From assembly GCA_030530285.1 (NCBI GenBank), contig JAUMVD010000002.1:21533-85532 (forward strand): a stretch of DNA of 64,000 nt, in the 5' to 3' direction. The DNA comes from Bacillota bacterium. Its GTDB lineage: Bacteria > Bacillota > Clostridia > Peptostreptococcales > Anaerovoracaceae. The translations under genes and the position numbers were made by a program. Positions 1 through 8,582 of the stretch are shown piece by piece (position 1 is the stretch's first letter; every line of letters begins with the position of its first letter). The notes under the pieces are model-generated. The model made no database searches, was not told the origin of the DNA, and worked only from the letters and a program-made list of their open reading frames with translations.

Positions 1-485
1 GCCCTGGCCAGAAGTACCAGCTGTCTTTCTCCACCTGAGATCCGGCCGAATCCTCTGTCTCTCAGATAGGTTATACCCAGTTCCTCTAAGGTTTTCTCTG
101 CCTTTTCGATGTGCTTTGCTTTCGGCGATTCCAAAGGCTTCAGTCCCCCTGTCATCCCCATGAGCACAATATCTATGACCGGGTAGTTGAATACGGGAGT
201 CGTTGTCTGCGGAATATATGCGATTTTTTTGGCTATTACGGTTCTGGACATCTGCATCATATCCTGATCCTCCAGCAGAATCCTGCCGGTATAGCCTTTG
301 TTGAATTTCAAAATACACTTGAACAGGGTGCTTTTGCCCGCGCCGTTTGGTCCGATGAGCGCCACCAGCTGCCCTTTGTGCGCGGTGAAATTCACGTGCT
401 TCAGAACCGGCACGTCGCCATATGAAAACGACAGGTCCTCTATCCTCATCAGAGGAGGTCTCTTCTCCACGCCCTTAGTCTCCAC
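1..485 (-). CDS. FecE-type ABC transporter ATP-binding protein, partial (runs off left edge)
   Basis: This is the ATPase of a FecBCD-type importer. It energises uptake of an iron complex, cobamide, haem or oxyanion through the neighbouring permease. The Walker A motif GPNGAGKST lies at about residues 45-53, a Q-loop (IPQT) follows, and the signature ISGGERQ comes just before the window ends, so Walker B is outside. I chose a GTG start at 485 because AGGAGGT sits seven bases upstream; the alternative ATG at 449 has no ribosome binding site. The start lies inside the last codons of the permease gene, so the two are translationally coupled. The family call is secure; the substrate is not visible. 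Confidence 0.9.
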   Translation of the reverse strand, partial: METKGVEKRPPLMRIEDLSFSYGDVPVLKHVNFTAHKGQLVALIGPNGAGKSTLFKCILKFNKGYTGRILLEDQDMMQMSRTVIAKKIAYIPQTTTPVFNYPVIDIVLMGMTGGLKPLESPKAKHIEKAEKTLEELGITYLRDRGFGRISGGERQLVLLAR

Positions 486-1512
486 GGATCGCACCTCCTG
501 TCATGATCAGATACACAAATATCGGCGCCCCGATAAATGATGTCAGGATACCGATCGGTATTTCCGCTGTGGTAGCCAGCCTTGCCACGTTATCCACTAC
601 GATAAGGAACGTGGCGCCAAATAACATGTTTACCGGGATCAGTCTCCTGTAGTCGTAACCAAAAATCATCCTGCAGAAGTGCGGGATCACCAGACCTACC
701 CATCCGATGACACCGCTGATGGAAACACTGATGGCAGTCAGAAGTGTGGCGCATACGATGACGACGAATCTCAGTTTCGTGGTGTCTACGCCCATGGAAA
801 GCGCTTCTTCCTCGCCTACAGTCAGTAGATTGATTCTCCACCTCAGAAGTATCAGCGGGATAAAACCGATTAACATCGGTCCTGCAGCAAACAGAACGTC
901 TTTTGGCTGGATGGAGACCAGACTCCCCATGAGCCAGTATGTAATGGCCGGCAGAGCCGACTCCGTATCCGCTACGAGTTTAATAAATGAAGTTCCCGAA
1001 CTAAACAGAGAACTGATCAGCATGCCTGCCAGTACCATGGCAAGCACGGGATTGATCTTACTGATTCTGCTGATAAAATATGCCAGCATTACGGCGCCAA
1101 GACCAAATATGAAAGCGACCAGAGATATGGAGTAATAGGATAACCCCAAAAGTATCGCCAGTGCTGCTCCGCATCCCGCTCCTGAAGACGCGCCCAGAAC
1201 GCCCGGTGAAACCATCGGATTCTGGAACATGCCCTGATAGGAAACTCCCGCTACAGCCAGAGCCGCGCCCACCATTCCTGCCGCCATGACACGGGGCAGT
1301 CTGATCTGGAATACTACAGTTTCGGCCGCTTCAGGCCATGTCTGGTGCAGATCCACCAGCTTCGAGAGCAATATTTTGATGAGATCATCTGGCATGATTG
1401 GATATCTTCCCAACATAAAAGAGCCAAAAAAGACAACGACAAAACAAACGATCAGTGCCGCTGTTTTCGTTTTGAATCCTTTTTTGTTTTCTCCGCCAAA
1501 TGTCTTTCCCAT
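475..1512 (-). CDS. FecCD-family ABC transporter permease
   Basis: This integral membrane permease of 345 residues belongs to the type II importer (BtuC/FecCD/MolB) family. About ten hydrophobic segments are present, with family features such as the LPRVMAAGMVGAALAVAG and GVIGWVGLVIPH regions. Length is normal for the family. Its ATG directly follows the TAA of the upstream surface-protein gene, and its end overlaps the ATPase start, so SBP, surface protein, permease and ATPase form one operon. Substrates in this family include ferric chelates, haem, cobalamin and molybdate or tungstate, and sequence alone does not discriminate among them. Confidence 0.93.
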   Translation of the reverse strand: MGKTFGGENKKGFKTKTAALIVCFVVVFFGSFMLGRYPIMPDDLIKILLSKLVDLHQTWPEAAETVVFQIRLPRVMAAGMVGAALAVAGVSYQGMFQNPMVSPGVLGASSGAGCGAALAILLGLSYYSISLVAFIFGLGAVMLAYFISRISKINPVLAMVLAGMLISSLFSSGTSFIKLVADTESALPAITYWLMGSLVSIQPKDVLFAAGPMLIGFIPLILLRWRINLLTVGEEEALSMGVDTTKLRFVVIVCATLLTAISVSISGVIGWVGLVIPHFCRMIFGYDYRRLIPVNMLFGATFLIVVDNVARLATTAEIPIGILTSFIGAPIFVYLIMTGGAIRGD

Positions 1513-2955
1513 TTAACCTCTTTTTCTGAATATCCAAAGACCTGTCGTCTGCGATTTAAACGATGCGGCTGCTGTGGCTCCGCCAAGAATCAGCAGTCCT
1601 CCCATACCGCCGGCAATAAATGGAGCGTATTTTCTGGAGTCATCCGTCGGCTTAATCTGTGAAGCCTTGGTATCGGTCGTCATGACATCTTCCAGATCCA
1701 TGGCGGTCAGCATATCACTTCTCGAAGCAGTGTCATTTGGGGCCTGCTGTGGACGGGAAGCTCCGCCCGATGACGCGGTTTTTGTCCCGTTGCCATCCAG
1801 AGAAAGCTTACCGATTTTAGAGTCGGATGAACTGCCGCCGCTATTGTTTTTTTTCTTTTTTTCGTTTTGTGTGTCATCAGGAGCGTCTGCTGATGTTCTG
1901 ATTTCCGAACCGGAGAGTTCTACTCCTTCCATCGCTCCGCCCATCGTACCTGTAATCGTCGCGTCTCCGCCTTCTACGAAGACTTCGTACTTAATGGTTA
2001 CCTGCACCGCGTCGGCATACTTGGTGCTTTTGTCCATATCTACACTGTTAATCTGGAGGACCTTTTTGTCGGATGACTCCCATACGATGTTATCCATGAT
2101 CAAAGACAGCATGGCTTCATCAGCGGCAACGTTAAAGGTTGTCGTATGCTTGCCGACCTTATCAGAAAGCTTGATTTGACCCATCTTCAGCCCGTCCGTT
2201 TTGATCGTAGGCGCGCCATCTATGGTGACCGCTATCGTGTGAACATACTTGGCCGACTGATTGGTTCTTTTCTCATCCGGAGCATTCTGTCCGAACAGCA
2301 GTCTGAACCTGCTGCCCGTGCCGAGATTCGTGAAACTGGGGCTGGTATTTTCGGTACCCGCTTCATACGTGGCCCAGTTGCTTTCCAAAGCCAGCATCGT
2401 ATTGACGCGTTCTTTATTGTTTTCTACCTCGGGATCGATACTGTAGCCCGTCAGAATCCCCAAATCGTTATATTCGTTCACGATAAAGGACGCCATGTTA
2501 TCATAATAATATCTTGGTTCCTGCAACAGCTGATAAGGGGTGAAGGAAGTGAACACACCTGCCCCATAGTCATTCGTATAGAACGATATGTTCTTCATAT
2601 CACTCATATTGACGCCTGCAAGCGCCAGAATATCCTCCAGATAAAAGCCTTTTGCTGAGACAACGACGGTTTTGTAACTGCCGTCTTCCTTGCCCTGAAA
2701 GAAGGAATAGGCCTGTTCGTATAATCCCAGACTGTCCCTTAGCTCGGTCCAGTGAAACGTATCCTTCTCCACATATTCGGTTTCTTTCATGCCCCAGTAG
2801 CCTACTTTGACCGTTACCGTATCCGTTACGGTTTCTGCTTCAGCCTCCCCATTGATCTGCGGTATCAATGTCATGCAGACAGCAAAACAGACTGCTGCCG
2901 CCAGCAGTCCTGTAACGAATCTCTTGATGCTGTTTCGTCTTTTTTTGCTATCCAT
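1513..2955 (-). CDS. Secreted, C-terminally membrane-anchored protein of a metal/cofactor uptake operon
   Basis: I do not recognise a named family. The 480-residue protein starts with a signal peptide (basic start, hydrophobic core at about 12-30, ending near AEAE). A globular extracellular region of roughly 300 residues follows, rich in Tyr and Trp. Next comes a low-complexity, Lys/Ser/Gly/Pro-rich linker at about 350-440, then a C-terminal glycine-rich transmembrane segment with a basic tail (RKRG). That layout fits a surface-displayed protein tethered to the membrane by a flexible stalk. It sits between the substrate-binding lipoprotein and the permease with almost no spacing, so I infer it captures or hands over the same substrate. 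No LPxTG motif is present. Confidence 0.75.
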   Translation of the reverse strand: MDSKKRRNSIKRFVTGLLAAAVCFAVCMTLIPQINGEAEAETVTDTVTVKVGYWGMKETEYVEKDTFHWTELRDSLGLYEQAYSFFQGKEDGSYKTVVVSAKGFYLEDILALAGVNMSDMKNISFYTNDYGAGVFTSFTPYQLLQEPRYYYDNMASFIVNEYNDLGILTGYSIDPEVENNKERVNTMLALESNWATYEAGTENTSPSFTNLGTGSRFRLLFGQNAPDEKRTNQSAKYVHTIAVTIDGAPTIKTDGLKMGQIKLSDKVGKHTTTFNVAADEAMLSLIMDNIVWESSDKKVLQINSVDMDKSTKYADAVQVTIKYEVFVEGGDATITGTMGGAMEGVELSGSEIRTSADAPDDTQNEKKKKNNSGGSSSDSKIGKLSLDGNGTKTASSGGASRPQQAPNDTASRSDMLTAMDLEDVMTTDTKASQIKPTDDSRKYAPFIAGGMGGLLILGGATAAASFKSQTTGLWIFRKRG

Positions 2956-2969
2956 ACATCCAATCTCAT

Positions 2970-4076
2970 TTATTTCAGGGATGAATTTTCAAGCATCGCT
3001 TTGGCCTCATCGTCTGAAAGATCGTAATCAAAGAAAAGTTTATAATACTCCTGAGCCTTTGCTACCATGTCGTAGTCGTATTTTTCCGGATAGACCAGAT
3101 TTCCCAGCCACCAGATGCCCAGTACTCTGTTTACCGAAGGCGGACCGCTCATCCAGCAATACGGGATTCCCGGAATCTCATAATAATCGCCGTTCTTTAC
3201 GGCAGTCAGTTCCGCCCAGCTGGCATCTCCCTCATCTATAACATCATAGATCCCATCCAGTGTCACGATGATCACGTCCGGATCGAATTTATAGAGCTGT
3301 TCCATGTTGACCAGTGTGCCGCCACCTTTATCGCTCACGTCCATGCCCACTACTGCGTTGCTGGCCCCAATCAGATCTATGACGTCAGCCTGGACGGATC
3401 CATCGGCATTGCAGTCAAGTCCCGAAGCGCCTGTCCCATAGTAGACGGTCTTTCTTTCGTTATCACTGACCGTTGCTGCCTGTTTAGCCGCGTAACTTAC
3501 TGTATCCTCTATGTAAGCCGCCAGTTCTTCTCCCTTTTCTTCCTTGCCGAAGAGTTTGCCCAGAGTTCTGTAGGCCTTCGGCATCTTATCCAGCGATGTT
3601 TCGATAAAGATCGTAGGAATACCGGTCTGTTCCTGGATCTTATCCATGTCCGCCTTATGAGTCGCTTTCTTGTCCCCAATATCAATGATCACCTGAGGCT
3701 GCGCCGCAATCAGGGCTTCCATATTCAGATTCGCCTTGCTTCCGTAAAACTGACCAAATGTAGGCAATTCCCAAGTGCTCTCAGGGAAATAATCCAGTTG
3801 ATCTGTACTCGGTGAAGCCGAAAGTCCCACCAAAGACTCCGGTGCGATGGTCATCAGAACCATCTGCGCTACTGAACCGCTTGGCGCTGCTTTGGTGATC
3901 GTCTCCGGTATTTCTACCTCTCTGCCGCAGTCATCTCTAAATGTGATGGTATTGACACCTTCCAGCGGATCATAATCCGCTTCACCATCATTTCCACAAC
4001 CTGTAAATAAAACGGTTAACCCTAAGACCAGAGCTGTCATCAACGACACCATGATCCGGACTGTTTTTTTTGACAT
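2970..4076 (-). CDS. FecB-like ABC transporter substrate-binding lipoprotein
   Basis: This is the extracellular substrate-binding protein of the importer, 368 residues, of the helical-backbone (BtuF/FecB) class. A lipoprotein signal peptide ends in LFTGC with Cys27 as the lipidated residue. The mature region contains typical class features such as EVEIPETITK near the N-terminus and a VIIVTLDG strand. It is the first gene of the operon. The promoter immediately upstream is overlapped by a 20-bp perfect palindrome, which suggests repression by a ligand-sensing regulator. The substrate is unknown. The adjacent fdhD-like gene makes molybdate or tungstate a possibility, by inference only. Confidence 0.92.
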   Translation of the reverse strand: MSKKTVRIMVSLMTALVLGLTVLFTGCGNDGEADYDPLEGVNTITFRDDCGREVEIPETITKAAPSGSVAQMVLMTIAPESLVGLSASPSTDQLDYFPESTWELPTFGQFYGSKANLNMEALIAAQPQVIIDIGDKKATHKADMDKIQEQTGIPTIFIETSLDKMPKAYRTLGKLFGKEEKGEELAAYIEDTVSYAAKQAATVSDNERKTVYYGTGASGLDCNADGSVQADVIDLIGASNAVVGMDVSDKGGGTLVNMEQLYKFDPDVIIVTLDGIYDVIDEGDASWAELTAVKNGDYYEIPGIPYCWMSGPPSVNRVLGIWWLGNLVYPEKYDYDMVAKAQEYYKLFFDYDLSDDEAKAMLENSSLK

Positions 4077-4124
4077 TTATACTCTCCCGTACTCGTGTTT
4101 TGGTCATATCGTCATACGCATTAA

Positions 4125-4169
4125 ATTATACAGGAATACCTCCTTAGGATTTGTTGTTATAACAACAAA
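4125..4169 (-). promoter_or_regulatory. Promoter with 20-bp palindromic operator for the importer operon
   Basis: On the minus strand a consensus TATAAT (4125-4130) lies about 50 bases upstream of the substrate-binding protein start. A perfect 20-bp palindrome, TTTGTTGTTATAACAACAAA, covers 4150-4169, exactly where a -35 element would lie. No good -35 hexamer is visible at 17 bases. A repressor bound there would block polymerase. The cognate regulator is not in the window. Confidence 0.65.
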
Positions 4170-4194
4170 AAGAACGGAAGCAACCTTCCGCTCT
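4167..4194 (-). terminator. Intrinsic terminator after the methyltransferase gene
   Basis: Reading the minus strand, a 10-bp stem (AGAGCGGAAG pairing with CTTCCGTTCT, one G-T pair) with a GTTG loop is followed by TTTT. It lies about 105 bases past the methyltransferase stop. Its T-tract runs into the palindromic operator of the next operon. Confidence 0.7.
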
Positions 4195-4260
4195 TTCGCA
4201 AGTCAAAAAAATCAATCATCAAAGGCTTTGTTCTTTTTACACCTAGATTGTACTTCCCGT

Positions 4261-4297
4261 CCGTGACGTTGTATGTTGGCGTGCCAACATTTCACGG
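4261..4297 (-). repeat. Strong inverted repeat just after the methyltransferase stop codon
   Basis: Arms ATGTTGGC and GCCAACAT (4273-4280 and 4283-4290) are separated by two bases. They are flanked by a second pair, CCGTGA (4261-4266) and TCACGG (4292-4297). The structure begins three bases past the methyltransferase stop and has no T-tract, so it is more likely an mRNA 3-prime stabiliser or a protein-binding site than a terminator. Confidence 0.45.
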
Positions 4298-4299
4298 AA

Positions 4300-5184
4300 T
4301 CATTTCATAAATTCTTTATCCCATCTTATGAACGCCATGGTGGACATTTCGCTGTGATCCAGCTGCCAGTAATCTTCCAGTTCCTGCCCATCACCGCCGG
4401 AGCTTTTGTAGCCTTTGCCCGTCTTATGGATCAGATGCTCCCTGCAGTACTCCTGCAGTTTCTGTTCCTGCTCCTGGCTGAGATCACCCATAAAGGAGTC
4501 TCTCAGGATCTCAACTCCGGATTCGTAACTATCAAATCTGGCCAGACGGAAAGGACTCTTGATGAACAGCATTTCCGGAGATACGTCCCGGGTCATCAGT
4601 TCACCCATGACGATGCTGTGTACGGCCCATACCGGGCCTTCATAGCCGATGGCCTTTGATACATATCGGTCAAAGCCTTTTGTCGGATTGTCCCACGCGC
4701 CGATGCAGACCCTTCTGGAGGCTACCGATTCCAGTTTTTTAAGACAGCCGGAAAGATCCTCACAGATGAGGGACCTGGAAGAGATGGCGATGTCACACAC
4801 CGGAAGGTCGCGAACGCTCCAGTCTTCATTCCAGTCAAGCCTGATGGGATGGATCTTCTCCGCTGCGCCTTCTTCCTCCGCACTCTTCATGAGGACATCC
4901 AGCATGGCCTGAGAAAAGTCCGCGGCGTAGATCTCATGCCCTTTCAGCGCGTAGGGTATGGCGAGGGTTCCCGAAGCGCAGCCCATGTCGAATATCGTCT
5001 CGCCCGGCCGGATCTCCATCAGTTCATAGAATCGTTCGATGTATTCGTCCTTTCCACCGTCCTTCGGTTTCTTTCTGAAGGTCGCTGCGAATTTATCCCA
5101 AAACTCGCTCTGGGTATTTTCGGAGTTTCTTGATCTGTTATTGACGTTTTCCGTCCACAACTCATTCCAGTCAATGTTTTTCAT
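4300..5184 (-). CDS. Class I SAM-dependent methyltransferase
   Basis: This cytoplasmic protein of 294 residues has the Rossmann-fold SAM-binding motif I, FDMGCASGTLA, at about 65-75. An acidic motif II (EIYAADFSQAMLD) follows, then later strands typical of class I methyltransferases. The substrate is unknown. The gene follows fdhD by 16 bases and has a clear AGAGGTAAGG ribosome binding site, so the two are co-transcribed. The following operon, 220 bases downstream on the same strand, encodes the FecB-type importer. Methylation of a metallophore or cofactor would fit the setting but is inference. Confidence 0.85.
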   Translation of the reverse strand: MKNIDWNELWTENVNNRSRNSENTQSEFWDKFAATFRKKPKDGGKDEYIERFYELMEIRPGETIFDMGCASGTLAIPYALKGHEIYAADFSQAMLDVLMKSAEEEGAAEKIHPIRLDWNEDWSVRDLPVCDIAISSRSLICEDLSGCLKKLESVASRRVCIGAWDNPTKGFDRYVSKAIGYEGPVWAVHSIVMGELMTRDVSPEMLFIKSPFRLARFDSYESGVEILRDSFMGDLSQEQEQKLQEYCREHLIHKTGKGYKSSGGDGQELEDYWQLDHSEMSTMAFIRWDKEFMK

Positions 5185-5201
5185 TCCTTACCTCTCTGAC
5201 G

Positions 5202-5915
5202 TCATGCAAATATCAATATCGTACCGCTTCTGTCGATGCCCGCCAGCATCAGCCCGCCTTGCGCGGCGGCTTCCACGGCCCCGGTGGATACCAAAGGCTT
5301 TCCGGTAGCCAGCGCCATGACTCCGGAAGCAACCGCTTTTTCCACCATGGTCTCGCTGACTCTGCCGCTGGTATATAATACACAGGCACCGAGTTCTATG
5401 TCATGCAGGATTCCCCAGCCCACCGCCTTGTCAATGGCGCTGTGTCTTCCCGCGTCTTCGCTGTGAAACAGAACTTTATATCCTTTCTCCTCAGGAACGG
5501 CCAGTATGCAGCTGTGTGTCGCTTTCGTTTCCTGACGGAGAGGTCTTTCTTTTTCGAAATATCCATCCAGACCGTACAGCCAGTCCCAGCCAATGGCATG
5601 GATATTTCCCCGGGTTTTCATCACCTGCTTTCCGTGAGCCGCGACCGCCGTATCGGCAGCCAGGTGGCTTCCCGATTCATTTGCCTGCCTGATGTCGATG
5701 TCTGTAATCTCTGACGACTTGTCTGCCAGGCCTTTGTAGCAAAGCCAGCCGGCCACCAGTTCCTCCAGGTGCTCCGGCGTGCATGGGACCGTGCCTTCAA
5801 CGTTTCCGTTTACGCTGATTTCTAAAAGCGCTTCTCCCATGGCCGTATATGGCTTGTTCGTCACTTCGCCATCTCTGGTGATATATTTTACTTCGATGGA
5901 ATCTGAGGTTTTCAT
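5202..5915 (-). CDS. fdhD: FdhD-family protein, lacking the canonical CxxC loop
   Basis: FdhD proteins deliver sulfur to the molybdenum or tungsten cofactor of formate dehydrogenase. Recognisable family motifs are EDAGRHSAIDKAVG at 153-166 and SGRVSETMVEKA at 183-194. The protein is short for the family at 237 residues. The CGxC loop that carries the sulfur in the E. coli protein should lie around residues 100-115, but no cysteine is there. The nearest cysteine, C136, sits in THSC, where the family usually has a GGxHAA-type sequence. It may therefore act differently or use C136. The gene lies 5 bases after a DMT exporter gene and 16 bases before the methyltransferase gene. Confidence 0.82.
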   Translation of the reverse strand: MKTSDSIEVKYITRDGEVTNKPYTAMGEALLEISVNGNVEGTVPCTPEHLEELVAGWLCYKGLADKSSEITDIDIRQANESGSHLAADTAVAAHGKQVMKTRGNIHAIGWDWLYGLDGYFEKERPLRQETKATHSCILAVPEEKGYKVLFHSEDAGRHSAIDKAVGWGILHDIELGACVLYTSGRVSETMVEKAVASGVMALATGKPLVSTGAVEAAAQGGLMLAGIDRSGTILIFA

Positions 5916-5920
5916 GTCGT

Positions 5921-6898
5921 TTATGAATCCTTCCTGTTCATATCATCCGAAAGTGATTTGCCGCTGTTGCGCGCCTCTGCCGGCGCCAGCGTCAGTCCTA
6001 CGACTCCTGCCAGGATGATCGCGCCGCAGACGTAATGGTAGATATAGAGGGGCTCGCCTAATATCAGCGCGCCGGCTATGATGGAAACCAGCGTAGATGC
6101 GCTGTTGAATATGGTGCACTGGATGATCTCCATGTGGGCCAGCATATACGCCATGAACTGAGCCGAAAGCAGAATGCAGAATATGCCGAGAAATGACGCC
6201 CAGATGACGAAATCAATATGATACAAAGGCGCGATGAGGGACGCGAAATCGTGGCGCACCGCCGCCCTGATGATCGAAGCCCCGATGAATATGACGGACC
6301 CTCCCACCGCTATGGTCGTCGTGATCTCGATGGGCTGGAATACTCCCCTGACATATCTGGCGGACACATTCTGACACGCCATGAACACACTGCTTACCGT
6401 CATGATGGCGAGACCGGTCACGTTGAGATTGATATCGGTAGCGTTGAGAACGATCAGAATCACCAGCGCCATGACTGTGACGACCACAAACACCATTTGC
6501 AGTCTGGTGGATTTCTCGCCCAGCACGATGCGCCCGATGATCTTGGCGAAGATCGGAACCATGGCGTAAACGATGGCGCCCTCGATGGACGTGGCGAAAA
6601 ACATGGCCAGAATCTGGAGTATCATGAAGGCGATATAAAAAGCCGCCACCATGTACAGCCTGCTTTTTGGTCTGCCTTTCGGCGTTTGCGGATAGAAACC
6701 CGCAGCTTTTGCGATGGCTACGAAAATAGCTACGCCAATCAGCGCTGCCACATAACGATAGGAAAGTATCGTCAGCGTGTCAGCGTAAGGCACGCATTTT
6801 TTGATGCCAAAAAAAGAAAATCCTATAGAAAATGTAAACGCCGCCGCTACCAGGTAAAGTTTCCATTTCGCGGGGCCTTGACTCTGTATCGTCATCAA
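5921..6898 (-). CDS. EamA/DMT-superfamily transporter
   Basis: This membrane protein of 325 residues has about ten hydrophobic helices arranged as two EamA repeats, as in drug/metabolite exporters. The second repeat starts around residue 175. The substrate cannot be predicted. A GGAGG site lies just upstream of the ATG. The gene begins 64 bases after the mntP stop and heads the set DMT-fdhD-methyltransferase, which ends at the terminator near 4170. It could be read through from the manganese operon, since I see no terminator between them. Confidence 0.85.
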   Translation of the reverse strand: MMTIQSQGPAKWKLYLVAAAFTFSIGFSFFGIKKCVPYADTLTILSYRYVAALIGVAIFVAIAKAAGFYPQTPKGRPKSRLYMVAAFYIAFMILQILAMFFATSIEGAIVYAMVPIFAKIIGRIVLGEKSTRLQMVFVVVTVMALVILIVLNATDINLNVTGLAIMTVSSVFMACQNVSARYVRGVFQPIEITTTIAVGGSVIFIGASIIRAAVRHDFASLIAPLYHIDFVIWASFLGIFCILLSAQFMAYMLAHMEIIQCTIFNSASTLVSIIAGALILGEPLYIYHYVCGAIILAGVVGLTLAPAEARNSGKSLSDDMNRKDS

Positions 6899-6962
6899 AA
6901 CCTCCGTATTTTGTTCTGCCGTAACACTTTATACCTTTTGCGCGGAAACGTCAAACCCGCAG

Positions 6963-7553
6963 TCAGCTGATGAAGATCTGTATCCCGATGAGAATCAGAA
7001 TGACGCCGCCCAGAATCCCTGCTTTATCCGCCAGTTTCAGGCCGAACCTTTTCCCGATGTGAAGTCCGATCATGGATATGATATAGGTGACCACCGCTAT
7101 GATCAGAGCGCATATGACAGCCATGAGCAGCGTGTAGTCCGCTATGGCAAATCCCACGGAAAGAGCGTCGATGGATGTGGCGATGCCCTGAACCAGCAGT
7201 CCTGCCAGCGTGAGCCTGCCGGCGCTTTCCGGGTGATCAGCGTCTCCCTTTCTGATCTTGACGATACTTTCGATGAGCATCTTGCCGCCGATGTACAGCA
7301 GCAATATGAGCGCGATCCACGGTACAAATGTCTCAAATGTCTTGAAATAATTGACCAGATTATGCACGCAGAACCATCCGAGAAGCGGCATGAACGCCTG
7401 GAAAAAACCAAAGGTTCCGGCGATCAGATACATGCGTCTTTTATCCATCACGGGCTCATTGAGGCCATTGGCTATGGAAACGCTGAAGGCATCCATGGCA
7501 AGGCCGACCCCAAGCAGAACGCTTTTGATGAAGTATCCGGCGCCGAACATCAT
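6963..7553 (-). CDS. mntP: MntP-family manganese efflux pump
   Basis: This six-helix membrane protein of 196 residues exports Mn2+ and protects against manganese excess. The two family repeats are visible. Each carries the conserved acidic motif, GLAMDAFSVSIANG near residue 20 and SIDALSVGFAIAD near 118. The start overlaps the terC stop by 4 bases, so the two are coupled. Both lie behind the yybP-ykoY riboswitch at 8583-8730, which independently supports a manganese role. Confidence 0.93.
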   Translation of the reverse strand: MMFGAGYFIKSVLLGVGLAMDAFSVSIANGLNEPVMDKRRMYLIAGTFGFFQAFMPLLGWFCVHNLVNYFKTFETFVPWIALILLLYIGGKMLIESIVKIRKGDADHPESAGRLTLAGLLVQGIATSIDALSVGFAIADYTLLMAVICALIIAVVTYIISMIGLHIGKRFGLKLADKAGILGGVILILIGIQIFIS

Positions 7554-8557
7554 TTCGCCTTTCTCCTGTTACGCCTTCCGAAACGTTTCTTGTCTTCTCT
7601 ATTGAACGCGTCTTCGATTTCTTTTTTCTTTTCTGCCCGGTCAAACTTATCCGTAGAGAGGTCTCCCTCATCCTGCTTTCTCTTCACCACGATTACAGAA
7701 ACGATGATGCTGGCGATCAGAATGAACAGAATGATGGCGATGGAAATCAGATTGTGAATGTGGATCTCAAATATGCCCAGAAGCATCTTGACACCCGTGA
7801 ACATCAGAATCACGGCCACGCCGTATTTGACGTAGCTGAACTTCTCGTGCATGTGTTCAAGCACGAAGAAGAGCTGCCTGAGTCCCATGATGGCAAACAT
7901 GTTGGAAGTGTAAACGATGAACATGTCCCTGGTCATGGAAATGACTGCCGGTACGGAGTCGATGGCGAATATGACGTCCGATAAGATGAGCAGGACCATG
8001 ACCACTGCCAGCGGCGTGAACAGCTTTTTGGATCTCTTTGACAGAGGACTTGCGGGATCATAATTGGTTCCGTCATTATCAACGACAAACTTCTCGCCTT
8101 TTGGGTATTTGCTCATCGGCATGACCTTGGCGATCATCTTATACAAAATGCCGTCCCGGGGATCGTCGTCCTCGTCCTCAGGTTTGAACATCTTGATTCC
8201 GCTGAATATCAGAATCGCTCCGAACACCCAGAGGATCCATTCAAATTTGTTGACCAGTGATATGCCGATAAATATAAATACAAACCGCAGTACGATGGTG
8301 CCGGCGATACCGTACGCCAGCGCCTTGTGCTGAGCATGTTCCTTGATGCCGAAGCTGATGAAAATCAGCAGAAATACGAACAGGTTATCCACACTCAGAC
8401 TGAGCTCGATCAAATAACCGCTGGCAAAATCCACAGCCTTGTCGAATCCTTCTACGAAATAGATGCCGACGTCAAATGCAAAGGCCATCAGGATCCAGAA
8501 ATAGAGCCATTTATACTGCCACAAAGACTTTCCTTTAGAGATTTTTTCTTCGCTCAT
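7550..8557 (-). CDS. TerC-family manganese exporter
   Basis: This polytopic membrane protein of about 335 residues belongs to the TerC/Alx/YkoY family. The hallmark acidic motifs are LSLSVDNLFVFLLI and SDVIFAIDSVPAV. YkoY-type members are associated with Mn2+ export. I place the start at 8557 (MSEEKISKG), preceded by GGTGG. An upstream in-frame ATG at 8617 would run through the riboswitch terminator and is not plausible. The C-terminal tail is long, basic and cytoplasmic. It is the first gene of the riboswitch-controlled terC-mntP operon. Confidence 0.9.
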   Translation of the reverse strand: MSEEKISKGKSLWQYKWLYFWILMAFAFDVGIYFVEGFDKAVDFASGYLIELSLSVDNLFVFLLIFISFGIKEHAQHKALAYGIAGTIVLRFVFIFIGISLVNKFEWILWVFGAILIFSGIKMFKPEDEDDDPRDGILYKMIAKVMPMSKYPKGEKFVVDNDGTNYDPASPLSKRSKKLFTPLAVVMVLLILSDVIFAIDSVPAVISMTRDMFIVYTSNMFAIMGLRQLFFVLEHMHEKFSYVKYGVAVILMFTGVKMLLGIFEIHIHNLISIAIILFILIASIIVSVIVVKRKQDEGDLSTDKFDRAEKKKEIEDAFNREDKKRFGRRNRRKAK

Positions 8558-8582
8558 GTTATTGTTACCACCTATAAAAAAA

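Noticed and set aside
4153..4166. Fur or PerR box at the importer promoter
   Set aside because: The palindrome GTTGTTATAACAAC does not match the GATAATGATAATCATTATC or TTATAATTATTATAA consensus.
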